NCBI RefSeq assembly: GCF_000002985.6
Contig: NC_003281.10
Location: 13,702,001 to 13,766,000, forward strand
Origin: Caenorhabditis elegans
Lineage: Eukaryota > Nematoda > Chromadorea > Rhabditida > Rhabditidae
DNA length: 64,000 bases
Direction: 5' to 3'
Below, in pieces: positions 45,472-53,998 of this stretch. The first letter of the stretch is position 1, and every line of letters begins with the position of its first letter. The notes under the pieces were generated by a model. That model did not search any database. It was not told the origin of the DNA and saw nothing but the letters and a program-made list of their open reading frames with translations. The translations under genes and the position numbers were made by a program.

Positions 45472-46686
45472 TCAAGAGGATACAAGCTTCACTGTCAGCG
45501 CGGATCCCGTCTTCTTGATTTGCTTGAACGCTTGTGCCATTTCAATCTCTTTTCCTTTCATCTTAGCTGGCACAATCACCAGCTTATCTTCTTGTTTCTC
45601 TGACGGACGGTGAGTAATCGTGACCTCGGCAGTGGACATAGGATCAATTTTTCCAAAAACTGGATTGATGCTATAACACGATAAAAGAGTTGTTGTTCTC
45701 GAAAATTTCAATAATTGCCGAAATAACTCACAAATATACGTTTACGCTGGAACATTTGATCTTGAACATGACCTTTTTAGCGGTCAAGTTTTTCAAGAGT
45801 AGCTTCTTCTGGCTGGTGATAGTCCTCTCGAAAATCAGCTCGGGTGCGTCCACGGAAACTGAAGTAACTTGTATTAGTAGTGAGATATACTACAGAAAAA
45901 ATTTACTCATAGATTTGGCCTTCTTATCGTCCTTCTGATCATCCTTCTTCTCCTCTTTCTTTTCGTCATTCCTTTCATCCTTCTCATCATCTTTCTTCTC
46001 ATCTTTCTTTTCGTCTTTCCTCTCATCTTTATTCTTATTTTTATTCTCGTCCTTCTTCTCATTATTTTCCTTTTCTTCGGCCGTCTTCTTCTTCTCATGG
46101 TCTTCCTGAAATTATTTTCTATACTTGTACCGTACTATCGCGGATAGACCACAAAATTAAATTGATAAATCATAACCGAAACGCGTGCCGCGCCCACCTA
46201 TAAAGGAGGCCGGTGTCAGCTGAACAGGCATTGAAGGCTTTCCATGGAAGCCTTAGTTTGTAATTCAATCTTTCATGCAAGTCCATGCAACCTAGCAAAA
46301 TTTGAACATTTGAATGGAAAATTTTCAAACTAACATCCTTCTTGTCCTCCTTCGAATCATCCTTTTTCTCCTCCTTATCCTCCTTTTTCTTTTCGCCCTG
46401 AAAACTTTTGAGCTCATTTATTTTTCGTGAGCATTCCTCTTACTTTTTCCTCTTCCTCCTTTTCCTCCCCCTTTTCCTTTTTCTTCTCCACATCCTCATC
46501 TTTTTCCAGCGCCAGAGATTTGCTCACGGGAGCTGGGGACTTGCTCACCGGTGTCGCCGTCAACGACTCCGCGTGCTTTTCCATCTTGATAGGAGCCACT
46601 GACGGAGCCGCCTTCTTCGATGTGCACTGGCCGAGAATCAATGAGCACAGCGAGATCAGTGCTACGTAAAGAACAACTTCATACAT
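45472..46686 (-). CDS. MSP-domain protein with signal peptide and Lys/Glu-rich linker
   Basis: Probably K08E3.2 by position. Exons in minus order: 46686-46444, 46397-46335, 46105-45907, 45858-45732, 45670-45472; phases agree, 276 residues. It starts MYEVVLYVALISLCSLILGQ, a clear signal peptide or anchor, then a short Pro/Ser/Lys region (PVSKSPAPVSKS). A charged stretch of about 120 residues follows, made almost entirely of Lys, Glu and Asp (for example DEKKDDEKDERNDEKKEEKK) and spread over three exons. The C-terminal 110 residues match the major-sperm-protein/VAP beta-sandwich fold: PELIFERTITSQKKLLLKNL, then FKIKCSSVNVYFINPVFGKI, then STAEVTITHRP. MSP-domain proteins usually lack a leader, so secretion or ER anchoring would be unusual. 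The charged repeats are length-variable by nature. Function unknown; sperm expression is plausible from the family only. Confidence 0.82.
46207..46307. repeat. Dispersed repeat, copy 1 (GGCCGGTGTCAG)
   Basis: AGGCCGGTGTCAGCTGAACA ... CCATGGAAGCCTTAGTTTG ... CAATCTTTCATGCAAGTCC ... CCTAGCAAAATTTGAAC. The same series of blocks recurs at 49592-49713 with small insertions. It lies in the 46106-46334 intron of the MSP-domain gene. Confidence 0.75.
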
Positions 46687-47189
46687 TTTTGCACAATTTT
46701 CGTGTTATTCTCGTTCTGATAGAACTGATATTTTTGAAATTTCTGAGGGGAAAAAATTTCAAAATTTGAAAACTCACCGCCAATAAGCTGCAGAGGAAAT
46801 ATGATAAATAATCATCATTTACTATATATAAAGCGCGTGTCCTTCCGTCCGTTTGTAGTTTGTAGTTTGATCTTTGATCTTTGGTCTTTGAACTCTGTAG
46901 TTTGTAGTCTCAATCACCTAAGAGGGGTCCTATAGGCCCCGCCCCTTTTGTGACGTCATCACAAATTGGCGGGAAATTCAAATTTTCTGAGAAATCATTT
47001 TGGCGGGAATTCAAATTTTAATTTTTTAAAAATATTTTGGCGGGAATTTCAAATTTTAATTCATTTACTATATATAAAGCGCGTGTCCTTCCGTCCGTTT
47101 GTAGTTTGTAGTTTGATCTTTGATCTTTGGTCTTTGAACTCTGTAGTTTGTAGTCTCAATCACCTAAGAGGGGTCCTATAGGCCCCGCC

Positions 47190-48190
47190 CCTTTTGTGAC
47201 GTCATCACAAATTGGCGGGAAATTCAAATTTTCTGAGAAATCATTTTGGCGGGAATTCAAATTTTAATTTTTTAAAAATATTTTGGCGGGAATTAAAAAT
47301 TTTAATTTTTTGAAAATATTTTGGCGGGAATTTAAAATTTTAATTTTCTGAAAATATTTTGGCGGGAATTCAAATTTTAATTTTTTGAAAATATTTTGGC
47401 GGGAATTTAAAATTTTAATTTTTTGAAAATATTTTGGCGGGAATTCAAATTTTAATTTTTTGAAAATATTTTAACGGGAATTTAAAATTTTAATTTTCTG
47501 AAAATATTTTGGCGGGAATTCAAATTTTAATTTTTTGAAAATATTTTGGCGGGAATTCAAATTTTAATTTTTTGAAAATATTTTGGCGGGAATTCAAATT
47601 TTAATTTTTTGAAAATATTTTGGCGGGAATTTAAAATTTTAATTTTTTGAAAATATTTTGGCGGGAATTCAAATTTTAATTTTTTGAAAATATTTTAACG
47701 GGAATTTAAAATTTTAATTTTTTGAAAATATTTTGGCGGGAATTCAAATTTTAATTTTTTGAAAATATTTTGGCGGGAATTCAAATTTTAATTTTTTGAA
47801 AATATTTTGGCGGGAATTCAAATTTTAATTTTTTGAAAATATTTTGGCGGGAATTCAAATTTTAATTTTTTGAAAATATTTTGGCGGGAATTTAAAAATT
47901 TAATTTTTTGAAAATATTTTGGCGGGAATTCAAATTTTAATTTTTTGAAAATATTTTGGCGGGAATTCAAATTTTAATTTTTTGAAAATATTTTGGCGGG
48001 AATTCAAATTTTAATTTTTTGAAAATATTTTGGCGGGAATTCAAATTTTAATTTTTTGAAAATATTTTGGCGGGAATTTAAAATTTTAATTTTTTGAAAA
48101 TATTTTGGCGGGAATTTAAAATTTTAATTTTCTGAAAATATTTTGGCGGGAATTCAAATTTTAATTTTTTGAAAATAATTTGGCTGGAAT
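47190..48190 (+). repeat. 37-bp minisatellite in Helitron copy 1
   Basis: The unit is GGCGGGAATTCAAATTTTAA then TTTTTTGAAAATATTTT. About 25 units occur in a row, varying mainly between AATTCAAATT and AATTTAAAATT and with a few units having AACGGG. Each standard unit contains TTTTGGCGGGAA. Three more units occur in the duplicated 5' segment. Confidence 0.93.
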
Positions 48191-48217
48191 TTAAAATTTC
48201 TGAGAAAAAGAACCTTC

Positions 48218-49075
48218 GTGTCGAGACCCATCGTGGTGAGACCCTTCGTGGTGAGACCCATCGTGGTGAGACCCTTCGTGGTGAGACCCTTCGTGGTGAG
48301 ACCTTTCGTGGTGAGACCCATCGTGGTGAGACCCATCGTGGTGAGACTCATCGTGGTGAGACCCTTCGTGGTGATACCCATCGTGGTAAGACCTTTCGTG
48401 GTGAGACCCATCGTGGTGAGACCCATCGTGGTGAGACTCATCGTGGTGAGACCCTTCGTGGTGAGACCCTTCGTGGTGAGACCTTTCGTGGTGAGACCCA
48501 TCGTGGTGAGACCTTTCGTGGTGAGACCCATCGTGGTGAGACTTTCGTGGTGAGACCTTTGTGGTGAGACCTGTGTGGTGAGACCCTTGGTGGTGAGACC
48601 CTTCGTGGTGAGACCCATCGTGGTGAGACCCATAGTGGTGAGACTCATCGTGGTGAGACCCTTCGTGGTGAGACCCATCGTGGTGAGACCCATCGTGGTG
48701 AGACCCTTCATGGTTAGACCCATCGTGGTGAGACCCTTCGTGCTGAGACCATTCATGGAGAGACCCATCGTGGTGAGACCCTTCGTGGTTAGACCCATCG
48801 TGGTGAGATCTTTCGTGGTGAGACCCATCGTGGTGAGACTCATCGTGGTGAGACCCTTCGTGGGGAGACTTTTCGTGGTGAGACCCTTCGTGGTTAGACC
48901 CGACCCATCGTGGTTAGACCCATCGTGGTGAGATCTTTCGTGGTGAGCCCCATCGTGGTGAGACCCATCGTGGTGAGACTTTTCGTGGTGAGACCCATCG
49001 TGGTGAGACTTTTCGTGGTGAGACCCATCGTGGTGAGACCTTTCGTGGTGAGACCCTTCGTGGGGAGACTCTTCG
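48218..49075 (+). repeat. 15-bp minisatellite in Helitron copy 1
   Basis: More than 50 units of CGTGGTGAGACCCAT or the variants CGTGGTGAGACCCTT, CGTGGTGAGACCTTT and CGTGGTGAGACTCAT. A small indel block near 48540-48600 breaks the phase. Because 15 is a multiple of three and the unit lacks stops in most frames, long fake reading frames arise on both strands. Confidence 0.93.
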
Positions 49076-49591
49076 TGTTTGATATTATATTGGCGGGAGC
49101 TAAGGAGTTGGTGTGGGATAATGTCAAGGTACTCTAGGGGTATTGTGGATTTGCTGTAGGGTTACTGTAGTTCAGAAAAAATTGACTTTGTGCTTTTGAA
49201 GAGGTATTGGCTCGAGAGTTAGAGAGGCGGAAGCTTCTGTGATATTTTTTACATTCCAGAATGTTTGAAAAAGTAAAAGTTTCCACCTGTTTTCATGTGA
49301 CATTGTTAAAAGATTATATGGTGTTTTATGTGTCGAACAATTTAAATTTCGCCAGTCGTTGGCCGCGCCGTAGGCGCGGTCAGCGGCTGGTAAATTATAT
49401 TAGATTTTATATTTTTTAATGAACAAGGAACAAAACAGATAATTGGGTTTCACGCAAGCCTAGTAAAAAATCCTAGAATATATTCATTTGCGGAAGAAAT
49501 TGGAAAATTAGATCGTCTATAGTAACCAAGGGTAATGAATGTCACAATACTCTGTGCAAGAACTACTTATACAGTAACCCATGGTGAATAG

Positions 49592-49713
49592 AAGGCCGGT
49601 GTCAGGTGAGCAGGCTTCAGGCAGCCGACATGCCTTGAAAGCCTCCCATGGAAGCCGTAGTTCGTAGGTCAATCTTTCATGCAAGTCCCTGCAAGTCCTA
49701 GCAAAATTTGAAC
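49592..49713. repeat. Dispersed repeat, copy 2 (GGCCGGTGTCAG)
   Basis: AAGGCCGGTGTCAGGTGAGC ... CCATGGAAGCCGTAGTTCG ... CAATCTTTCATGCAAGTCC ... CCTAGCAAAATTTGAAC, colinear with 46207-46307 and in the same orientation. Confidence 0.75.
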
Positions 49714-49852
49714 GGAATTTTAAAATCTTTTTTACATTACCGAAGCCTCATATGGTACATTTTCAGAAAATATAATACCCAGTTTTTCATGTTTTAATGT
49801 ACTCACCAGGACAGTTTCTCGAAAACAGAACTCTTACGTTGTACATCTACAG

Positions 49853-50194
49853 CAGGGGTATGTCGGGCAATCGTTTCCATTCCATTAGAATGTTGTCCTT
49901 GTCCTTGCGTTGTCCTTGCGTAGACTCCCCCATAGTGGGCGAGCGATTCCCGAGTGAAAATAATCACGGAATGGAAAAATAGAGTCAAAATAGAGTCATT
50001 TTGATTCTTAAGAAGGCACACTACACGGAACTTATTCACAATCAGAAACCAGATGTTTGTTCAGAATTCAGTAGTTTGGGTGCTCCAAAAACGCCAAAAC
50101 GTATAAGATTTTTCGGAGTTGGGTAAGTATACTTAATTTGTATTTGCCGAACTTTCCGAGCTCGGCAAATTGTGAGAATTGCCGCACACCCCTG
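49853..50194. mobile_element. hAT-like MITE with 8-bp target-site duplication
   Basis: The left end CAGGGGTATGTCGGGCAATC matches the right end in reverse, CAGGGGTGTGCGGCAATTC. ATCTACAG flanks both sides exactly (49845-49852 and 50195-50202). The 342-bp interior has no coding frame of note. Confidence 0.85.
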
Positions 50195-50521
50195 ATCTAC
50201 AGTATTCTAGAACTACAATTTACGGAAATTACAACTAACACCTTCCCTGGTGTTCCACCATACCCTCCATCATGTCCTGAGAACCTCTGCAATACATCTT
50301 CCCGAACCATCAACTAGGCCCTCGGTGCCTAAAAATGTTGTAGGCACATTCCCCCCGCACACACATTGCTTCGTATATAAAAATGATATGAATCACCGTC
50401 TCCTCATTCTTTTTGTATTGTTTCCCAATTCTCACCACCCCTCGATTGGATTTCTGTATAAAACAGTGACACATCGGAACGTTTCTGTTTATTGAATTTT
50501 TCGTCATTTTTCTTTTTCCAA

Positions 50522-53500
50522 ATGTCTCAACAACGGCTTATGGATGAGGTTCATGACGTTTTTCACTTTCACGACACCCTTGGCGATGGAAAAATTGATT
50601 CCAAGCAGGTGAGACTTTTAAAACAGAAAAATAGAACTGCTAAGATATTACGGGAACATAAAATTCTGAGAATGCGTATTGCACAACATATTTGACGCCC
50701 AAAATATTTCGAAGAGAAAACAACAGTAACTCTTTAAAGGACTACTGTAGAATTTGTGTCGATTTACCGGCTTGATTTTTGAAATCAATTTCTTTAAACT
50801 TTCATTCGTTTTTTCGAATAATTTTCTCATGTTTTACTAAATTTTAATATTCAATCATTTACTATATATAAAGCGCGTGTCCTTCCGTCCGTTTGTAGTT
50901 TGTAGTTTGATCTTTGATCTTTGGTCTTTGAACTCTGTAGTTTGTAGTCTCAATCACCTAAGAGGGGTCCTATAGGCCCCGCCCCTTTTGTGACGTCATC
51001 ACAAATTGGCGGGAAATTCAAATTTTCTGAGAAATCATTTTGGCGGGAATTCAAATTTTAATTTTTTTAAAATATTTTGGCGGGAATTTAAAATTTTAAT
51101 TTTTTGAAAATATTTTGGCGGGAATTCAAATTTTAATTTTTTAAAAATATTTTGGCGGGAATTTAAAATTTTAATTTTTTGAAAATATTTTGGCGGGAAT
51201 TTAAAATTTTAATTTTCTGAAAATATTTTGGCGGGAATTCAAATTTTAATTTTTTGAAAATATTTTGGCGGGAATTTAAAATTTTAATTTTTTGAAAATA
51301 TTTTGCCGGGAATTCAAATTTTAATTTTTTGAAAATATTTTGGCGGGAATTTAAAATTTTAATTTTTTGAAAATATTTTGGCGGGAATTCAAATTTTAAT
51401 TTTTTGAAAATATTTTAACGGGAATTTAAAATTTTAATTTTTTGAAAATATTTTGGCGGGAATTCAAATTTTAATTTTTTGAAAATATTTTGGCGGGAAT
51501 TCAAATTTTAATTTTTTGAAAATATTTTGGCGGGAATTCAAATTTTAATTTTTTGAAAATATTTTGGCGGGGAATTCAAATTTTAATTTTTTGAAAATAT
51601 TTTGGCGGGAATTTAAAATTTTAATTTTTTGAAAATATTTTGGTGGGAATTTAAAATTTTAATTTTTTGAAAATATTTTGGCGGGAATTCAAATTTTAAT
51701 TTTTTGAAAATATTTTGGCTGGAATTTAAAATTTCTGAGAAAAAGAACCTTCGTGTCGAGACCCATCGTGGTGAGACCCTTCGTGGTGAGACCCATCGTG
51801 GTGAGACCCATCGTGGTGAGACCCTTCGTGGTGAGACCCATCGTGGTGAGACCCATCGTGGTGAGACTCATCGTGGTGAGACCCTTCGTGGTGAGACCTT
51901 TCGTGGTGAGACCCATCGTGGTGAGACCTTTCGTGGTGAGACCCATCGTGGTGAGACCTTTCGTGGTGAGACCCATCGTGGTGAGACCTTTCGTGGTGAG
52001 AACTTTCGTGGTGAGACCCATCGTGGTGAGACCTTTCGTGGTGAGACCCATCGTGGTGAGACCTTTCGTGGTGAGACCTTTCGTGGTGAGACCTTTCGTG
52101 GTGAGACCCATCGTGGTGAGACCCTTCGTGGTGAGACCCATCGTGGTGAGACCCATCGTGGTGAGACTCATCGTGGTGAGACCCTTCGTGGTGAGACCCA
52201 TCGTGGTGAGACCTTTCGTGGTGAGACCCATCGTGGTGAGACCTTTCGTGGTGAGACCCATCGTGGTGAGACCTTTCGTGGTGAGACCCATCGTGGTGAG
52301 ACCTTTCGTGGTGAGACCTTTCGTGGTGAGACCTTTCGTGGTGAGACCCATCGTGGTGAGACCCTTCGTGGTGAGACCCATCGTGGTGAGACCCTTCGTG
52401 GTGAGACCCATCGTGGTGAGACCCATCGTGGTGAGACTCATCGTGGTGAGACCCTTCGTGGTTAGACCCATCGTGGTTAGACCCATCGTGGTGAGATCTT
52501 TCGTGGTGAGACCCATCGTGGTGAGACCCATCGTGGTTAGACCCATCGTGGTGAGATCTTTCGTGGTGAGCCCCATCGTGGTGAGACCCATCGTGGTGAG
52601 ACTTTTCGTGGTGAGACCCATCGTGGTGAGACTTTTCGTGGTGAGACCCATCGTGGTGAGACCTTTCGTGGTGAGACCCTTCGTGGAGAGACTCTTCGTG
52701 TTTGATATTATATTGGCGGGAGCTAAGGAGTTGGTGTGGGATAATGTCAAGGTACTCTAGGGGTATTGTGGATTTGCTGTAGGGTTACTGTAGTTCAGAA
52801 AAAATTGACTTTGTGCTTTTGAAGAGGTATTGGCTCGAGAGTTAGAGAGGCGGAAGCTTCTGTGATATTTTTTACATTCCAGAATGTTTGAAAAAGTAAA
52901 AGTTTCCACCTGTTTTCATGTGACATTGTTAAAAGATTATATAGTGTTTTATGTGTCGAACAATTTAAATTTCGCCAGTCGTTGGCCGCGCCGTAGGCGC
53001 GGTCAGCGGCTGGTAGATAAATAAATGATTTTAATTCATTTCGAAAGTCGAGTGCGTAAATCGACACACACAAGAGCTACAGTAGTCATTTAAAGGATTA
53101 CTGTAGATATCGCTACGAGATATTTTACGCGTCAAATATGTTGCGCAAAACGCGTTCCTAGAATTTTATGTTTCCGTAATGAACTCTTTTACAACGTGCA
53201 GTATTTTAACTATGTCTACTAGATTGTCGACCGCGGTTGCATCGAGGTCCACCACTAATTTCATAGCATCGAAATTGACCTAGAAACTTTAAACCAAATT
53301 TTTAAAATTCAGCTTCCCACAGCTCTCCGTGCCATGATGCTCAACCCTACCGAGGCTCTTCTAGCCGAAGTGAGCAAGGCAAGAACTTCCGGAGCACGCA
53401 TCACAGTTGAAGAGTTTATTCCTATCTACAAAAAGGTTGAAGCTGCCTGCGGGCGAAGCACTACACTCAAGGAGTTTCAGGTTCGATTTCTTGAAGGTTT

Positions 53501-53733
53501 TTTAGACAACATTTCCGAATTTTCAGACGCTTCTATCGCACTTCGACCGCGAGGGAAACGGACAAATAATGCTCATGGAGCTTAAGAGCATGCTCCAAAA
53601 CGGCGGGGAGAAGATGACGAATCAGGAGGTGGACAATTTGCTGTTCGGCGTGGAAGTCGTCGACGGACGAATCAATATCAACAACTTCCTCAACAGGCAT
53701 CTTCAGATGGGGCTTGAGGAGTCTGAGAAATGA
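50522..53733 (+). CDS. mlc-7: Myosin light chain (EF-hand, calmodulin-like)
   Basis: Binds the IQ motif of a myosin heavy chain, essential-light-chain type. Exons 50522-50608, 53313-53480, 53527-53733; phases agree, 153 residues, the usual length. EF-hand 1: EVHDVFHFHDTLGDGKIDSK. The linker has ALRAMMLNPTEALLAEV. EF-hand 3: LLSHFDREGNGQIMLMELKS. EF-hand 4: NLLFGVEVVDGRININNFLN. The loops are imperfect for calcium: loop 4 lacks the first acidic ligands and loop 1 is partly degenerate, as is normal for light chains. Intron 1 is 2.7 kb because a Helitron (50855-53013) is inserted in it. The stop is 266 bases before the toca-2 ATG. The name is from memory of K08E3.10. Confidence 0.9.
51005..51725 (+). 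repeat. 37-bp minisatellite in Helitron copy 2
   Basis: About 19 units of the copy-1 consensus, including an AACGGG variant, a GCCGGG variant (51304) and a GGTGGG variant (about 51642). The last unit in both copies has GGCTGG, so the right border is shared. Confidence 0.93.
51750..52700 (+). repeat. 15-bp minisatellite in Helitron copy 2
   Basis: About 63 units of CGTGGTGAGACCCAT type in unbroken 15-base register. The result is stop-free frames of 250-350 codons (pentapeptides such as RGETH, VVRPI, TMGLT). The order of CAT, CTT and TTT variants differs from copy 1 in the middle but matches near the right end. Confidence 0.93.
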
Positions 53734-53841
53734 TTTTTTGCTGATGATGTGATGTAATGCGGCCTTTCCAAAATTATCGTGCTAAAACTATAATATTGCC
53801 TGTCCTTGTGAATAGTAAAACACAATCTGAAATGTGATTTG

Positions 53842-53847
53842 AATAAA
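53842..53847 (+). terminator. mlc-7 polyadenylation signal AATAAA
   Basis: AATAAA 109 bases after the mlc-7 stop and 152 bases before the toca-2 start codon. Confidence 0.65.
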
Positions 53848-53998
53848 AAGTTAAACTACTGTGTTTTTCAAGGCGCGCGCATTGAAACCTGCGACAGGTC
53901 TCGACACGATCTACAGAAATTTGAATTTCAATCACAAATTTACACTCGATCACTCCGCAATTGGTTTTCTGCGAACAAATCAATTTTTCGATGTTCAA

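Larger units (their letters stand above)
46815..49390 (+). mobile_element. Non-autonomous Helitron, copy 1 (2.58 kb)
   Basis: The 5' end is TCATTTACTATATATAAAGC, preceded by A. The 3' end is a perfect 7-bp hairpin CCGCGCC-GTA-GGCGCGG (49363-49379), then TCAGCGG and the terminal CTGG, followed by T. A 5' TC, a hairpin about 11 bases from a CTRR 3' end, insertion at an A/T site and no target duplication are Helitron hallmarks. The interior holds the 37-bp and 15-bp minisatellites and about 300 bp of unique 3' sequence. There is no Rep/helicase, so it depends on other elements. The first 246 bp are tandemly duplicated (second start at 47061). It begins 129 bp upstream of the MSP-domain gene's ATG. 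Confidence 0.85.
49391..50521. other. Segment between Helitron copy 1 and mlc-7
   Basis: Contains the second copy of the GGCCGGTGTCAG repeat (49592-49713) and an hAT-like MITE (49853-50194). The last 300 bases before the mlc-7 ATG are CT-rich and should hold its promoter. No exon seen. Confidence 0.6.
50855..53013 (+). mobile_element. Non-autonomous Helitron, copy 2 (2.16 kb), inside mlc-7 intron 1
   Basis: Same termini as copy 1: 5' TCATTTACTATATATAAAGC preceded by A, and 3' hairpin CCGCGCC-GTA-GGCGCGG, TCAGCGG, CTGG followed by T. The 3' unique region is almost identical to copy 1 (for example one G/A change in AGATTATATGGTG against AGATTATATAGTG). It lacks the duplicated 5' segment. It lies in the sense orientation relative to mlc-7. 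Confidence 0.85.

Noticed and set aside
45907..46098. Minus-strand Arg/Lys-rich frame (RRRRPKKRKIMRRRTRIK)
   Set aside because: It is the shifted frame of the Lys/Glu-rich exon of the MSP-domain gene.
46960..49080. CRISPR-like array
   Set aside because: The repeats are adjacent 37-bp and 15-bp units without unique spacers, in a eukaryotic genome; this is minisatellite DNA.
48154..49137. Similar repeat-coded frames in Helitron copy 1
   Set aside because: Same cause as in copy 2; a phase-breaking indel near 48540-48600 also shows there is no selection on frame.
51689..52760. Open frames of 250-350 codons on both strands (pentapeptide repeats RGETH, VVRPI, TMGLT)
   Set aside because: They come from a 15-bp tandem repeat whose length is a multiple of three, so several frames stay open at once. 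They end at the Helitron's unique DNA and have no splice or start context.
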